64,000 nucleotides of DNA, from the NCBI RefSeq assembly GCF_008086595.1, contig NZ_RXYA01000017.1:21583-85582 (forward strand). Direction: 5' to 3'. Origin of the DNA: Acetobacterium paludosum (GTDB lineage: Bacteria > Bacillota > Clostridia > Eubacteriales > Eubacteriaceae). Position numbers and translations under genes: made by a program. The notes under the pieces were generated by a model, which saw nothing but the letters and a program-made list of their open reading frames with translations, made no database searches and had not been told where the DNA came from. Below, one piece after another: positions 35,594-45,007 of the stretch; position 1 is the stretch's first letter; the number at the start of each line of letters is the position of its first letter.

Positions 35594-35837
35594 AATTAAT
35601 TCTCCTTACTATACGTTGTTAATTTGACCTAAACGGTCGATAAGATCCATAGTTCATTTATGACCAAATTTATTATTTTTATTCATCATATTTAAATGTT
35701 TTATAAAATAAAGTTATGATATATTAAATTAAGACAATAAAATCAGCTGATTTTTAAGTTAAATCAGTGAATGGTGGACGATTAAAGATCGAAATAAAAA
35801 AATATTGAAACTCAAATAAATAATCAGGAGGCAAAAT

Positions 35838-36455
35838 TTGAACCCAAAAATAATTTTGGCCAGCCAGTCACCGAGAAGACGGGAGCTGCTTGAATTGGCC
35901 GTTAAGGACTTTGAAATAAAAGTGGCAGATATTGATGAAAAGAAAATTGAAATGGCTATTCTAAAAAACCGAGACGGCGATTTTCTGGCTGTAGCCAAAA
36001 AACTTGTTCTTGAACTATCATCCCGGAAAGCTCAAGAAATACAAAAGGATAATCAGGAGGCTTTGGTGATCGGGGCTGATACTGTTGTGGTTTTAAATAA
36101 TCAGATCCTGGGTAAACCGATGGATGAAGACGATGCATATCGGATGATCAAAAATCTTTCCGGTAACACCCATCGGGTATTAACCGGGGTCAGTATAAAA
36201 TTTGGCAATCTAGAGGAACGATTTGTATCGGTATCAAAAATAAAGTTTTTTAGCTGGAACAAACAGATGAAACTAGAGGTCAGAGCATATGTGGCATCCG
36301 GCAAGGCCATGGATAAAGCCGGTGCCTATGGCATACAAGAAGAAGCTGGGCTTTGGGTCAAGTGGATAAAAGGGGATTATAATAATATTGTCGGTCTTCC
36401 GATAGCCCAACTCAACAAAAGACTGAATAAGTTGATGAATAAAAAAGTTAATTAA
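35838..36455 (+). CDS. maf: Maf family nucleoside triphosphate pyrophosphatase
   Basis: A 205-residue Maf protein. Hallmarks are ILASQSPRRRELL, LVIGADTVVVLNNQILGKP, NTHRVLTGV and GKAMDKAGAYGIQ. Maf enzymes hydrolyse non-canonical or modified nucleotides (dTTP/UTP or m7GTP types) and can affect septation. Starts with TTG at 35838, 6 bp after AGGAGG. It stands alone here, away from the usual radC/mreB neighbours. An insert of about ten residues (MAILKNRDGDFLAV) near residue 40 makes it slightly longer than average. Confidence 0.93.
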   Translation: MNPKIILASQSPRRRELLELAVKDFEIKVADIDEKKIEMAILKNRDGDFLAVAKKLVLELSSRKAQEIQKDNQEALVIGADTVVVLNNQILGKPMDEDDAYRMIKNLSGNTHRVLTGVSIKFGNLEERFVSVSKIKFFSWNKQMKLEVRAYVASGKAMDKAGAYGIQEEAGLWVKWIKGDYNNIVGLPIAQLNKRLNKLMNKKVN

Positions 36456-36562
36456 TTTCAAGAAAAATATAAAGCTGTCAATAATTTTGAAAAATCTTAC
36501 CATCAATAGATCGCTCTTCTTTATTTTTGTGATGCATGTATCAGATCTGTGAGAATTCGGAA

Positions 36563-36672
36563 TTATTTCGTTTTATCCTGCAGTTTTTTTAAAGCTGAAA
36601 TGAAAAAGTCTGGATGTTCATTTCGGAAAGTCTCAACAGTCTGCACCAACTTCTTTTTTAAACCTCAGGAAA
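36563..36672 (-). pseudogene. Possible 3' fragment of an unrecognised gene
   Basis: The minus-strand frame KKKLVQTVETFRNEHPDFF, ISALKKLQDKTK ends in TAA at 36563-36565 and has clear coding character, but an in-frame TGA lies just upstream and no start or ribosome binding site is visible. It may be a short tail of a lost gene. Family not recognised. Confidence 0.3.
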
Positions 36673-36721
36673 GGGAAACCAAGTGCTATAATGAAATCCT
36701 AAAAAACATGACATAACAAAT

Positions 36722-37312
36722 TTATGAACGCATCATGCAGTAGCAGGTTAAATTCATTTCGTCAGAAGAATGGGATTCCTTTAGTTGAAATCCAAAATGC
36801 TCATAAAGAGGTACATTATCTGGATTGAAGGTCTCTAAAACCATTGGCATTTTTTTTAACTCGCACATTTCAATGATAGGTGTGATCAAGGCTCTGAAAG
36901 CACCTGTTCCCTTCAGAGATTTATCAGTGGCCGCAATCAGCAGATGATACACATCCCCATCAAAATAGGCGGTATGCCAGTTTTGATGTATGATTTCGAC
37001 TTGTTTTACGGCCCGGTCCTGGAGTATTTGAAGTTCTGCTTCTGTGACTACTTCCATCAATTTTCGGGATGAACGCTGCATGACTGGAATCAGTTTGTCT
37101 TCAGGCAACGCGTTTGTTGAGTAGCCAATCAGCAATCCTTTACCACCATCCAGTACATTTACCGCATTTTCTTCCATAAAAGCCTGGATCTGCCCCTCAA
37201 ACTGCAATCCGGCACGCTCCAAATCTTTTATCTGAAACAGGACCCCCGGATCTTCCATAAACCTTATTTTCATCAGTTGTGTATACGCTTTTAATTCATT
37301 TTCTTTCATCAT
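36722..37312 (-). CDS. GNAT family N-acetyltransferase
   Basis: A 196-residue protein. The C-terminal half has the GNAT pattern: HLLIAATDKSLKGTGAFRALI (acetyl-CoA loop), then MPMVLETFNPDNVPLYEHFGF. The N-terminal half (residues 1-100) is helical and probably substrate-specific. The target is unknown. The gene is transcribed alone on the minus strand. Confidence 0.85.
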   Translation of the reverse strand: MMKENELKAYTQLMKIRFMEDPGVLFQIKDLERAGLQFEGQIQAFMEENAVNVLDGGKGLLIGYSTNALPEDKLIPVMQRSSRKLMEVVTEAELQILQDRAVKQVEIIHQNWHTAYFDGDVYHLLIAATDKSLKGTGAFRALITPIIEMCELKKMPMVLETFNPDNVPLYEHFGFQLKESHSSDEMNLTCYCMMRS

Positions 37313-37591
37313 TAACCTACTTTCGTCATTAAATGACCTGCTTCTTTCTTTCGAATTTTTCCAGGTTTTGGCACTTGCTTTTCTATACAGTGTTTAGTGT
37401 TTTATTTATTGGCTCTTATCTCAGAAATGACTAACACTGACTGTAAATTTAAAAATATTATACCATACATGGAAAAGACCATGGATAGTCATGAAAAATA
37501 TTTTCCAGGCAGATCCTACTATGTCAGAAAAATGCTTTTTATGATAAAATTATAATATAAAAATACTAACCCCAAAACAGGAGCAAAGCCA

Positions 37592-40255
37592 ATGGAGATA
37601 CAGGATTTAATCATTTACCAGAGAACCATCGAGAAAAGAGAAGCTGAGAATGTCGATTTTCCGGAGGCATTGTTGCCGGAATTAGCAGCATTTCTTTCTC
37701 AAAAAGGAATTGGAAAACTGTACTGCCATCAGGCGGAAATGTTTGAGCTTGGAATGGAACAGAAGCACATCGTGATCACCACATCGACTGCCAGCGGTAA
37801 AACCCTCAGCTTTTTGCTACCGGTGCTTCAGGAAATTCTGGCCAATCCCCTGGCCAGAGCCATTTTCATTTATCCCACCAAAGCCCTGGCCAGCGATCAG
37901 TACCGCGCAATCCGGCCCTATCTGGAATATTTCGGAGAAAACAGAGTGTCGGCCGGAGTTTATGATGGCGATACGCCGGTCAACGAACGCAGCCGGATCC
38001 GGAAAAGCGCGAACATCATTTTAACCAACCCGGAAATGTTGAATAGCGCGTTCCTGCCGAATCACAGCAAGTTTGGCTTTGATTTCATCTTTTCTAATCT
38101 GAAGTTTGTGGTCATCGACGAACTGCATACTTACCGTGGTGCATTCGGTTCCCATCTGGCCAATGTTTTTCGAAGACTCAGAAGAGTGTGCCGCTATTAT
38201 AATGCCTCTCCGCAGTATCTGTGCAGTTCGGCAACAATCGCCAATCCTGTCGAGCTGGCTGAAGAAATCTGCGGACAGCAATTTATCCAGATCGACAAGG
38301 ATGGCTCACCGGCGGCACAACGACGATACGTGCTGGTCCAGCCGCCAAAGATGGTGGGGGCGGACAAACAATATATCGGACAGGTTCAGACCACTGTTAT
38401 TGCAGCGGAGCTGATCCCGGAGCTGGTGGAAAATGAACACAGCTTTATCGCTTTTGCAAAATCCCGAAAAAACGTTGAAGTCGTTCTGAAAGAATCCCGG
38501 GATAAACTGGAAACCGAACATTTCTTTGGCGCCTCCTTAACAGATAAAATATCCGGCTACCGGGGCGGCTATACCCCCCTGGAACGCAAGGAAATTGAAA
38601 GCAAAATGATCACTGGCGCCTTGTGGGGCCTAGTATCGACCAATGCCTTGGAACTGGGGATCGATATCGGTAAAATTGACACCACGGTTCTGGTGGGATA
38701 TCCGGGAACCCGGGCATCCTTCTGGCAACAGACTGGAAGAGCCGGCAGAAGCGGCAAAGAATGCACGAATTATCTGATTCTGGATAATCTGCCCTTTGAT
38801 CAGTACATCGCCATCAATCCGGACTGGCTTTTTGAAAACAGTTGTGAGAATGCCGTCATCGACAAGAATAATCTATTGATCCAGCTGGCCCACATTCGGG
38901 CGGCGGCAGCCGAAATACCTTTAACCCTGGATGATATTTCGCTTTTCCCGGATTTGGGAGAAACCATTCCGGTGCTGATCCGGGCTAACGAATTAACCAA
39001 TATGAACGGGAAGTTTGCCTGGACCGGAAATATTTTCCCGGCCGGGGACTTCAGCCTGAGAAACATCGATAAAGCCCGCTACAAACTGATCAACCAGGAG
39101 AACAATAAAGAAATCACTGAAATGGATGAAATGCAGGCATTCCGTGAAATTCACAATGGCGCGATTTATCTGCATGACGGCGTCCAGTATCAGGTGCTCA
39201 AACTGGATCTGGAAAGCAAAACAGCAGTTGCCATTCCCATTAACGGCAACTACTATACCATGCCGGGAAGCCTTACCAATATCCGGATCATCAATGGCAG
39301 TAAGATGAAGGATTATCAGCGTCTCAGTGTTGTATTTGGCGATGTGAACGTCAATGAAATGGTTCTGATGTATAAAAAGCTACAGTTTCACAACCATCAG
39401 AATTTAGGCTTTGAACAACTGGAGCAACCGTTGGCAAAGGATTATGATACCGAAAGCACCTGGTTAAAGATTCCGGATAATGTGGTAAACGTCTATCGCA
39501 GACTGCTGCAGCGGAGTCAAAATGGCCAGCTGATCCGGAACAACCATTTCGAGGGCTTGTGCTATGCAATTAAAAATGTGGCCATGATGGTGACCATGAC
39601 AGAACGGGAAGACATTGGCGTGGCTATGTCGAACAACGCCATTGAAATCGGCGAAAACTTGGGGGATGCGGTCTATCTCTTCATTTATGACAAGTACATC
39701 GGCGGCTTGGGTTATGGTGAAAAAGTGTTTGATCTGACTGCACCGATATTTGAAAATGCCATTAAAATGGTCAGTGGCTGCCAATGCGAAGATGGCTGCG
39801 CGGCCTGCATCGGCGATTATAAATTGGACAAAGCGATGATTCTCTGGGGACTGCGGAATTTTCTGGAAGAAATTAAGGCGCCGAAAGGCATCAAACTGGT
39901 GGAATATACACCGTCCGTATTCATTGAAAAACCGTTTCAATTTAACGAACTCCAGGAAAAATGGAAAGCATTCGGTGCCTACATGCTGGAAAAGGGTGAC
40001 CCGTTTGCCGCCTTTTTAAGCACTGTTCCGGAAGTGGAAGTATGCGACCGGGTGCTGACCCTGGTTCTGCATCATGATTTTTACAGGGACTGGATCATGG
40101 AAAAAACCAACAAACACAGCCTGATCAACATGATCACTTTTTATACCAAAGCTCCCGCTGAGATCGAATTGAAAATCAGAATTGATCCCATTGATGATGC
40201 GAGATCTGATGTGAAAAATAAATTACAGAAAAGATATGAAAATCTTGTGGAATAG
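37592..40255 (+). CDS. mrfA: MrfA-like DEAD/DEAH-box helicase with C-terminal DUF1998
   Basis: An 887-residue helicase. The Walker A motif TSTASGKT is near residue 64, motif II is DELH near residue 175, motif III CSSATIANP, and the C-terminal RecA domain contains VSTNALELGIDIG and QQTGRAGRSGK. The C-terminal DUF1998 region has four Cys (730, 732, 736, 739) in CQCEDGCAAC. This set matches MrfA/YprA, which in Bacillus subtilis works with an exonuclease in mitomycin repair. It is followed 9 bp later by a UvrD-like helicase, so the two form an operon. No MrfB-type nuclease is adjacent, but the exonuclease at 34907 is 2 kb upstream. Confidence 0.9.
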   Translation: MEIQDLIIYQRTIEKREAENVDFPEALLPELAAFLSQKGIGKLYCHQAEMFELGMEQKHIVITTSTASGKTLSFLLPVLQEILANPLARAIFIYPTKALASDQYRAIRPYLEYFGENRVSAGVYDGDTPVNERSRIRKSANIILTNPEMLNSAFLPNHSKFGFDFIFSNLKFVVIDELHTYRGAFGSHLANVFRRLRRVCRYYNASPQYLCSSATIANPVELAEEICGQQFIQIDKDGSPAAQRRYVLVQPPKMVGADKQYIGQVQTTVIAAELIPELVENEHSFIAFAKSRKNVEVVLKESRDKLETEHFFGASLTDKISGYRGGYTPLERKEIESKMITGALWGLVSTNALELGIDIGKIDTTVLVGYPGTRASFWQQTGRAGRSGKECTNYLILDNLPFDQYIAINPDWLFENSCENAVIDKNNLLIQLAHIRAAAAEIPLTLDDISLFPDLGETIPVLIRANELTNMNGKFAWTGNIFPAGDFSLRNIDKARYKLINQENNKEITEMDEMQAFREIHNGAIYLHDGVQYQVLKLDLESKTAVAIPINGNYYTMPGSLTNIRIINGSKMKDYQRLSVVFGDVNVNEMVLMYKKLQFHNHQNLGFEQLEQPLAKDYDTESTWLKIPDNVVNVYRRLLQRSQNGQLIRNNHFEGLCYAIKNVAMMVTMTEREDIGVAMSNNAIEIGENLGDAVYLFIYDKYIGGLGYGEKVFDLTAPIFENAIKMVSGCQCEDGCAACIGDYKLDKAMILWGLRNFLEEIKAPKGIKLVEYTPSVFIEKPFQFNELQEKWKAFGAYMLEKGDPFAAFLSTVPEVEVCDRVLTLVLHHDFYRDWIMEKTNKHSLINMITFYTKAPAEIELKIRIDPIDDARSDVKNKLQKRYENLVE

Positions 40256-40264
40256 GAGGCGTCA

Positions 40265-42325
40265 ATGCAGCAGGTCAAAGAGTTGGAGAAACTGAATGAT
40301 TATCAGAAGGCAGCCGTACTGGATGAGAGCGAGGTCTGCATTGTCAACGCCCAGGTCGGCAGCGGAAAAACCACCGTCCTGATTTCAAAGATTATCTATC
40401 TTCATCATGTGAAAAAGATTAGCTATCGGGATATGATCGTATTAACCTTCACCAATAAAGCAGCCAATGAAATAAAAGAACGGCTGATCGGTGCTGATGA
40501 TGGCATTCAAAAGGAAGATCTGGCTGGGTTTGGCACCTTTCACAGTGTGGCGCTTCATTTTCTCAAAGATGTTTTTCCGGTCGAAAAAATGGGCTATAAA
40601 AAGGATTTTCTGGTCATCGCCCCCGATGAAGAATTGGATATTGCGCTGCCAATCATCCGGGAAAAGAAGCTGCGCATTAAGTATAAAAACCGGCTGAAAA
40701 AAAGGCTGGAGCAGGCAATCGCCATTCAGGACGAAGCGCAGAAAATTTCACCTTATCAGGATGACATCTTTGAACTGATTGCCTTGCTGACAGAAGAAAA
40801 AACAAGACAGAACAAAATGTCGTTTTCAGATTTAATCCAGAATGCCACAGCTTTATTGACGGATGATCAACCCGCGCCTAAGTGGATCATCATCGACGAG
40901 GTTCAGGACAGTGACCAGCTGCAGTTGGCATTCATTGATCGGTTAAAAGGAACGGATACCAAACTATTTGCGGTGGGCGACCCCAACCAGATCATCTACA
41001 GCTGGCGGGGCAGCACCTTGAATGTGTTTGAGACACTCGTTCAGAAATACGATGCCAGCGAACGGACCCTGCCAATCAACTACCGGTCCAGCCGTTCGAT
41101 TCTGGAGGCGGCGAAGTGCTTTCTGAAAGACGGCAGCGATTTGACCGGCATCCGGGAAACGGGCAGCAAAATCGTGGTCAAAAACCAGTATAATCCCTTC
41201 AATGAAGCATGCTATCTGGCCGATCGGATTGAAGCAATCCATCAGCAGGGGACACCATACCAAGAGATCGCCATCTTTTACCGAATCCAGAACCAGTCCC
41301 GGGTTTTTGAAGACGTGTTTTTGAAAAACAACATTCCCTATGAAGTATCCCTGAAAAAGACGATCCGGGATATCCCGGTGTTGAACTGGCTAATAAAACT
41401 CTTACGCTTTTCGATTAATCACAATGACTGGTCATCAGGCATCGATGTCCTCTGCAATAAGGTGTACGGGGAAAAACGGACCGAAAAAGCAGCCCTAAAA
41501 ATACTGAAGGAACAGGCGGCCGACCAGTCCGTGCTGTTCGCAAAAATGAGCGGGTTTGTTAGTCACTGTTCGGAAGTGAAGAAACCGGAGGAGATTTACA
41601 ATTATTATGAACTGGACCGCTATATCCGGCCAACGGCTTCGACCTATGGGGAAGACAAGGCGTCCATTGAACGTCTGCTGAAGATCATTATCGACTACGT
41701 GGTGGAAAATCAGATGCCGTTTCTGGAAGGTCTGACGGATTTTATTAATTCCTCAGCCCTTTATGGCATTAACATTCAGAAGAAAGACATCGACATCCAG
41801 GCCGATTCGGTTAAACTGATGACCCTGCATGCTTCAAAGGGACTGGAGTTTTCATATGTGTTCATTACCGGCATCAATTACGGGCTGATTCCGCTGCATA
41901 TGAAAAGTCCGGAAGAGGAAGCGGAAGAACGGCGCTTGTTCTTTGTCGGCATGACCCGGGCGAAGGATGTGCTGGAGCTTTCCTTTTATACCAATCCGGA
42001 TGATTACCGGGTCATCCCCGGGGAAAGCCGATACATCAACATGATTCCGCCCCAGCTCGTTGAGAATCAGCTGGCCAAACCGGCGGCAGCGGTCAATCTG
42101 CAGGAACTGAAAAAACAGATTCAGGCGGCTAAAGTCGAAGATGAACAAGAGCGGAGCTCAACCGAAACCAAAACTGTCATCGAAGAGCCTGAAAGACAGG
42201 TGCGGCATCAGAAATATGGCATCGGAAAAGTCATAAGAGAGGATGAATTGATGATCGAAGCGGAATTCGAACATTACGGCATCAAAGAATTCATCAAAGC
42301 GTTCAGTGAGCTGGAATATCTGTAA
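40265..42325 (+). CDS. UvrD/PcrA-like superfamily 1 helicase
   Basis: A 686-residue SF1A helicase. Motifs: Q-motif LNDYQKAAVLD, Walker A NAQVGSGKTTVLISK, motif II IIIDEVQDSDQ, motif III FAVGDPNQIIYSWRG, motif IV NYRSSRSIL, motif V/VI MTLHASKGLEFSYVFITG and RRLFFVGMTRAKDVL. It ends in a small domain (RHQKYGIGKVIREDELMIEAEFEHYG) like the Tudor-type C-terminus of PcrA. It differs from housekeeping PcrA by its shorter length and by sitting in the operon with the MrfA-like helicase (ATG 9 bp after that stop, RBS AGGAGG overlapping it). A joint DNA repair role is inferred. Confidence 0.9.
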   Translation: MQQVKELEKLNDYQKAAVLDESEVCIVNAQVGSGKTTVLISKIIYLHHVKKISYRDMIVLTFTNKAANEIKERLIGADDGIQKEDLAGFGTFHSVALHFLKDVFPVEKMGYKKDFLVIAPDEELDIALPIIREKKLRIKYKNRLKKRLEQAIAIQDEAQKISPYQDDIFELIALLTEEKTRQNKMSFSDLIQNATALLTDDQPAPKWIIIDEVQDSDQLQLAFIDRLKGTDTKLFAVGDPNQIIYSWRGSTLNVFETLVQKYDASERTLPINYRSSRSILEAAKCFLKDGSDLTGIRETGSKIVVKNQYNPFNEACYLADRIEAIHQQGTPYQEIAIFYRIQNQSRVFEDVFLKNNIPYEVSLKKTIRDIPVLNWLIKLLRFSINHNDWSSGIDVLCNKVYGEKRTEKAALKILKEQAADQSVLFAKMSGFVSHCSEVKKPEEIYNYYELDRYIRPTASTYGEDKASIERLLKIIIDYVVENQMPFLEGLTDFINSSALYGINIQKKDIDIQADSVKLMTLHASKGLEFSYVFITGINYGLIPLHMKSPEEEAEERRLFFVGMTRAKDVLELSFYTNPDDYRVIPGESRYINMIPPQLVENQLAKPAAAVNLQELKKQIQAAKVEDEQERSSTETKTVIEEPERQVRHQKYGIGKVIREDELMIEAEFEHYGIKEFIKAFSELEYL

Positions 42326-42438
42326 GAAGGTAATAAAAGGCTGTAGCAGTGATCCAGTTTGGAAAAAATTGTTAAATCATGTTATGATTTTCATATTTTG
42401 GCTATAATTAAAGAAAAATCTGTTATGGAGGTGTCATT

Positions 42439-42810
42439 ATGTCAGGAATTATTCATTTCGAATTGTGTGCCGATCAGCCGGAAAGAGCTGTGAAATTTTA
42501 CAGTGAGGTCTTTGACTGGCAGATTTCCACTTGGGGAGGACCGATGGATTACTGGCTTGTCAGCACCCACGGAGAAAACGAGCCCGGTATTAACGGAGCT
42601 ATCAAGAAACGAGAGCATCCATCTGAAACGACCATTAACACCATTGAGGTCGCCTCATTTGAACAATTTGCAGATAAGATCAGAAAAGCCGGTGGAACCG
42701 TCATGACTCCCAAGCAGACCATTACCGGCGTGGGCTACTTTGCCTACTGCAAGGACACTGAAGGCAACATCTTCGGGATCATGGAAACGGACCTCGAAGC
42801 AAAAGTATAA
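42439..42810 (+). CDS. VOC family protein
   Basis: A 123-residue glyoxalase-fold protein: HFELCADQPERAVKFYSEVFDW, then VGYFAYCKDTEGNIFGIMETD at the end, the typical VOC layout. It has no neighbours that reveal a substrate. RBS GGAGGTG 7 bp upstream. Confidence 0.9.
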   Translation: MSGIIHFELCADQPERAVKFYSEVFDWQISTWGGPMDYWLVSTHGENEPGINGAIKKREHPSETTINTIEVASFEQFADKIRKAGGTVMTPKQTITGVGYFAYCKDTEGNIFGIMETDLEAKV

Positions 42811-42853
42811 AAGGATGTTCGGATAACCAAAAATGAGCAAGTTAAAATAACGC

Positions 42854-42906
42854 TTGACATTCACATCAATTTTATTTATTATAGCAGTATCGACCAACGG
42901 TCGATA
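42854..42906 (+). promoter_or_regulatory. Promoter and operator of tetR gene 2
   Basis: TTGACA (42854-42859), 17 bp and TATTAT (42877-42882) form the promoter. At the expected start lies TATCGACC-AAC-GGTCGATA (42888-42906), a perfect 8-bp-arm palindrome, so the regulator should repress its own gene. Confidence 0.8.
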
Positions 42907-42921
42907 GAAGCGGGGTGAAAT

Positions 42922-43554
42922 ATGAAAACAGTCAAGGAAGGTGAAATACGAAGACGGGAAATTCTGGATGTAGCACGAGAATTATTCGTTACAAAAGGTT
43001 ATGACCATACTTCTGTTAATGATATTTTGAAGATAGTGGATATCGCCAAAGGCACCTTTTACTATTATTTTGCTTCAAAAGAAGAAGTACTGGAAGCAAT
43101 CATTCTTGATATTGTCGAAGAAGGTGCACGGAGGGCAGAAATAATCGTCAAGGATCAATCCATTCCTTTGCTGAATCGCATTATGATGGCGATCATGGCA
43201 CAGACTCCGGAGTTTGAGGGATCGGAGGAGATAAAGGAAGAATTACATAAAGTTGAGAATGCCAAGCTGGAACGGCTATATTTAAAAGCGATGCTTAAGC
43301 GGATGACACCGGTTTTACAGGAACCGGTGCTGGAATGCATAAAAGAAGGGATTGCTCATATGGAGTATCCAACGGAATGCATTGAAACGATTCTACTGCT
43401 GGGCCATATGATGTTTGACTGCGATACGTTTGAATGGAAAATGGAAGAGTATCCCCAAAAGATCCAGGCATTTTTATGTCATGCTGAAAGAATGCTGGGA
43501 ACAAAAGAGGGAGAACTGAGTGGCTTTTTACAGATGTTTGGGCAAATGCCGTAA
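42922..43554 (+). CDS. TetR family transcriptional regulator 2
   Basis: A 210-residue regulator: HTH region RRREILDVARELFVTKGYDHT, then ILKIVDIAKGTFYYYFASKEEVLEAI, and a helical ligand-binding domain. The same palindrome is found before this gene (42888) and before the MFS transporter (43594), so it should control itself and the efflux operon downstream, released by an exported compound. Confidence 0.93.
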   Translation: MKTVKEGEIRRREILDVARELFVTKGYDHTSVNDILKIVDIAKGTFYYYFASKEEVLEAIILDIVEEGARRAEIIVKDQSIPLLNRIMMAIMAQTPEFEGSEEIKEELHKVENAKLERLYLKAMLKRMTPVLQEPVLECIKEGIAHMEYPTECIETILLLGHMMFDCDTFEWKMEEYPQKIQAFLCHAERMLGTKEGELSGFLQMFGQMP

Positions 43555-43593
43555 AACGACTGGACATCTGTAAAGCTATTTTTTTTACACCGC

Positions 43594-43612
43594 TACCGAC
43601 CGATGGTCGATA
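43594..43612. promoter_or_regulatory. TetR 2 operator before the efflux operon
   Basis: TACCGACC-GAT-GGTCGATA matches the palindrome at 42888 with one mismatch in the left arm and the same 3-bp spacer. Confidence 0.75.
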
Positions 43613-43651
43613 GTAATATGAAGCAAAGACGTTATTTTAAGGAGGATCACA

Positions 43652-45007
43652 ATGAATCAACAAAATAAAATACAAAAACTACAAACAAAAAGACCGGAAA
43701 AAGGAATGAAGAAGTTCATGATACTGGTTGCCGGGGAGTTCATATCCAGTATCGGCAGCGGATTAACAGACTTTGGTCTGGCAATCTATGTACTGGCGAT
43801 GACAGGCTCGGTTGCCGCAACTGGTATATTTAGCATTTGTGCTTTTCTGCCATCCATTCTCCTCGCTCCGGTGGGAGGTGTTCTGGCGGATCGCTATGAT
43901 CGAAGGCTGATGATGATTCTCGGGGAATTGTTATCCGGTCTTGGATTGCTAATCTGTTTGTTCTCGGTGATGAGCAGCAGCCCTTCCATCGTGGTCATCT
44001 GTATGGGCGTCGGGGTCAGCTCAATTTTTACATCGTTATCGGAACCGGCTTTTAAAGCGACCGTCACCGATCTATTGTCGGATGAAGATTTTGCCAGAGC
44101 GGGTGGAATGGTTCAGATTGCAAACAGCGCCAAACTTATCATATCCCCTGCACTGGCCGGGCTGCTGCTGCAGGTTACAGGCGTCAGCACGCTGATCATT
44201 ATTGATATTCTTACTTTCTTTACAACGGTATTGGTGATCGTTGCGGTCAGAAAAGGCATGGCGATAAAACATAACGGTGATGCTTCATTACGTATTGGCC
44301 GGGAATTAAAGGAAGGGATTGCGGCCATACGAGGGGAAAGCGGCATCATGACAATGATTGTGATTATGACTATTTCGGTTTTCTGCCTTGGTTTTGTACA
44401 GATTTTGAGTAAACCCCTTGTGCTGGCTTTGGCTGGAGAAACCGAATTGGGCATTCTGACCACGATCATTGCATTGGGCATGCTGGTCGGCAGCATCGTC
44501 ATCAGTTGTCTGAAGCATACAAAATCTTATGGCCAGATGCTTTCGATTGGATTATTCGGCTGCGGACTCTTTTTTGCCCTGATTGGCGTCAGTGAAAATC
44601 TGTTCTTGATAGCAGCTTTCGGATTCATGATGTTTGTCTTCATGCCGGCTGTTCAGATCGGGGCGGAAGTTCTGATCCGCAGAAATCTTGCCAATGAGGT
44701 CCAGGGACGGGCTTTCGGATTGATCGGCCTGATTACTCAGATGGGCTACATATTGGCATTTATTGCCTCTGGCATTCTTTCGGACTATGTGTTTGAGCCG
44801 TTTATGAAGGGAAATAGTTTGCTCGCCATAAAAATCGGAGCCGTAATTGGTGCCGGTGCAGGAAGAGGAAATGCATTGCTGATCGTGATCACCGGGGTAG
44901 TGTTGGCCGGTGTTGGCATTGTTGTTTCCCGACTGAAAAGTGTGAAGTCGTTGGAAGAGGAGAATTTATATGAAGCTGTTGCTGAATCTTGTTCGGAAGG
45001 ACTTTAA
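43652..45007 (+). CDS. MFS transporter (drug-efflux type)
   Basis: A 451-residue protein with 12 predicted helices and motif A GGVLADRYDRRLMMILGE between helices 2 and 3. Similar to macrolide/tetracycline-type exporters (MefA/MdfA group); substrate unknown. RBS AAGGAGG is 6 bp upstream. Its last 38 bp overlap the next gene, an ABC permease, so the genes are translationally linked. Confidence 0.9.
   Translation: MNQQNKIQKLQTKRPEKGMKKFMILVAGEFISSIGSGLTDFGLAIYVLAMTGSVAATGIFSICAFLPSILLAPVGGVLADRYDRRLMMILGELLSGLGLLICLFSVMSSSPSIVVICMGVGVSSIFTSLSEPAFKATVTDLLSDEDFARAGGMVQIANSAKLIISPALAGLLLQVTGVSTLIIIDILTFFTTVLVIVAVRKGMAIKHNGDASLRIGRELKEGIAAIRGESGIMTMIVIMTISVFCLGFVQILSKPLVLALAGETELGILTTIIALGMLVGSIVISCLKHTKSYGQMLSIGLFGCGLFFALIGVSENLFLIAAFGFMMFVFMPAVQIGAEVLIRRNLANEVQGRAFGLIGLITQMGYILAFIASGILSDYVFEPFMKGNSLLAIKIGAVIGAGAGRGNALLIVITGVVLAGVGIVVSRLKSVKSLEEENLYEAVAESCSEGL

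Noticed and set aside
35616..35633. GACC-TAAAC-GGTCGATA as a third TetR 2 operator
   Set aside because: Spacer length (5 bp) and left arm differ from the two real sites, so I treat it as coincidence.
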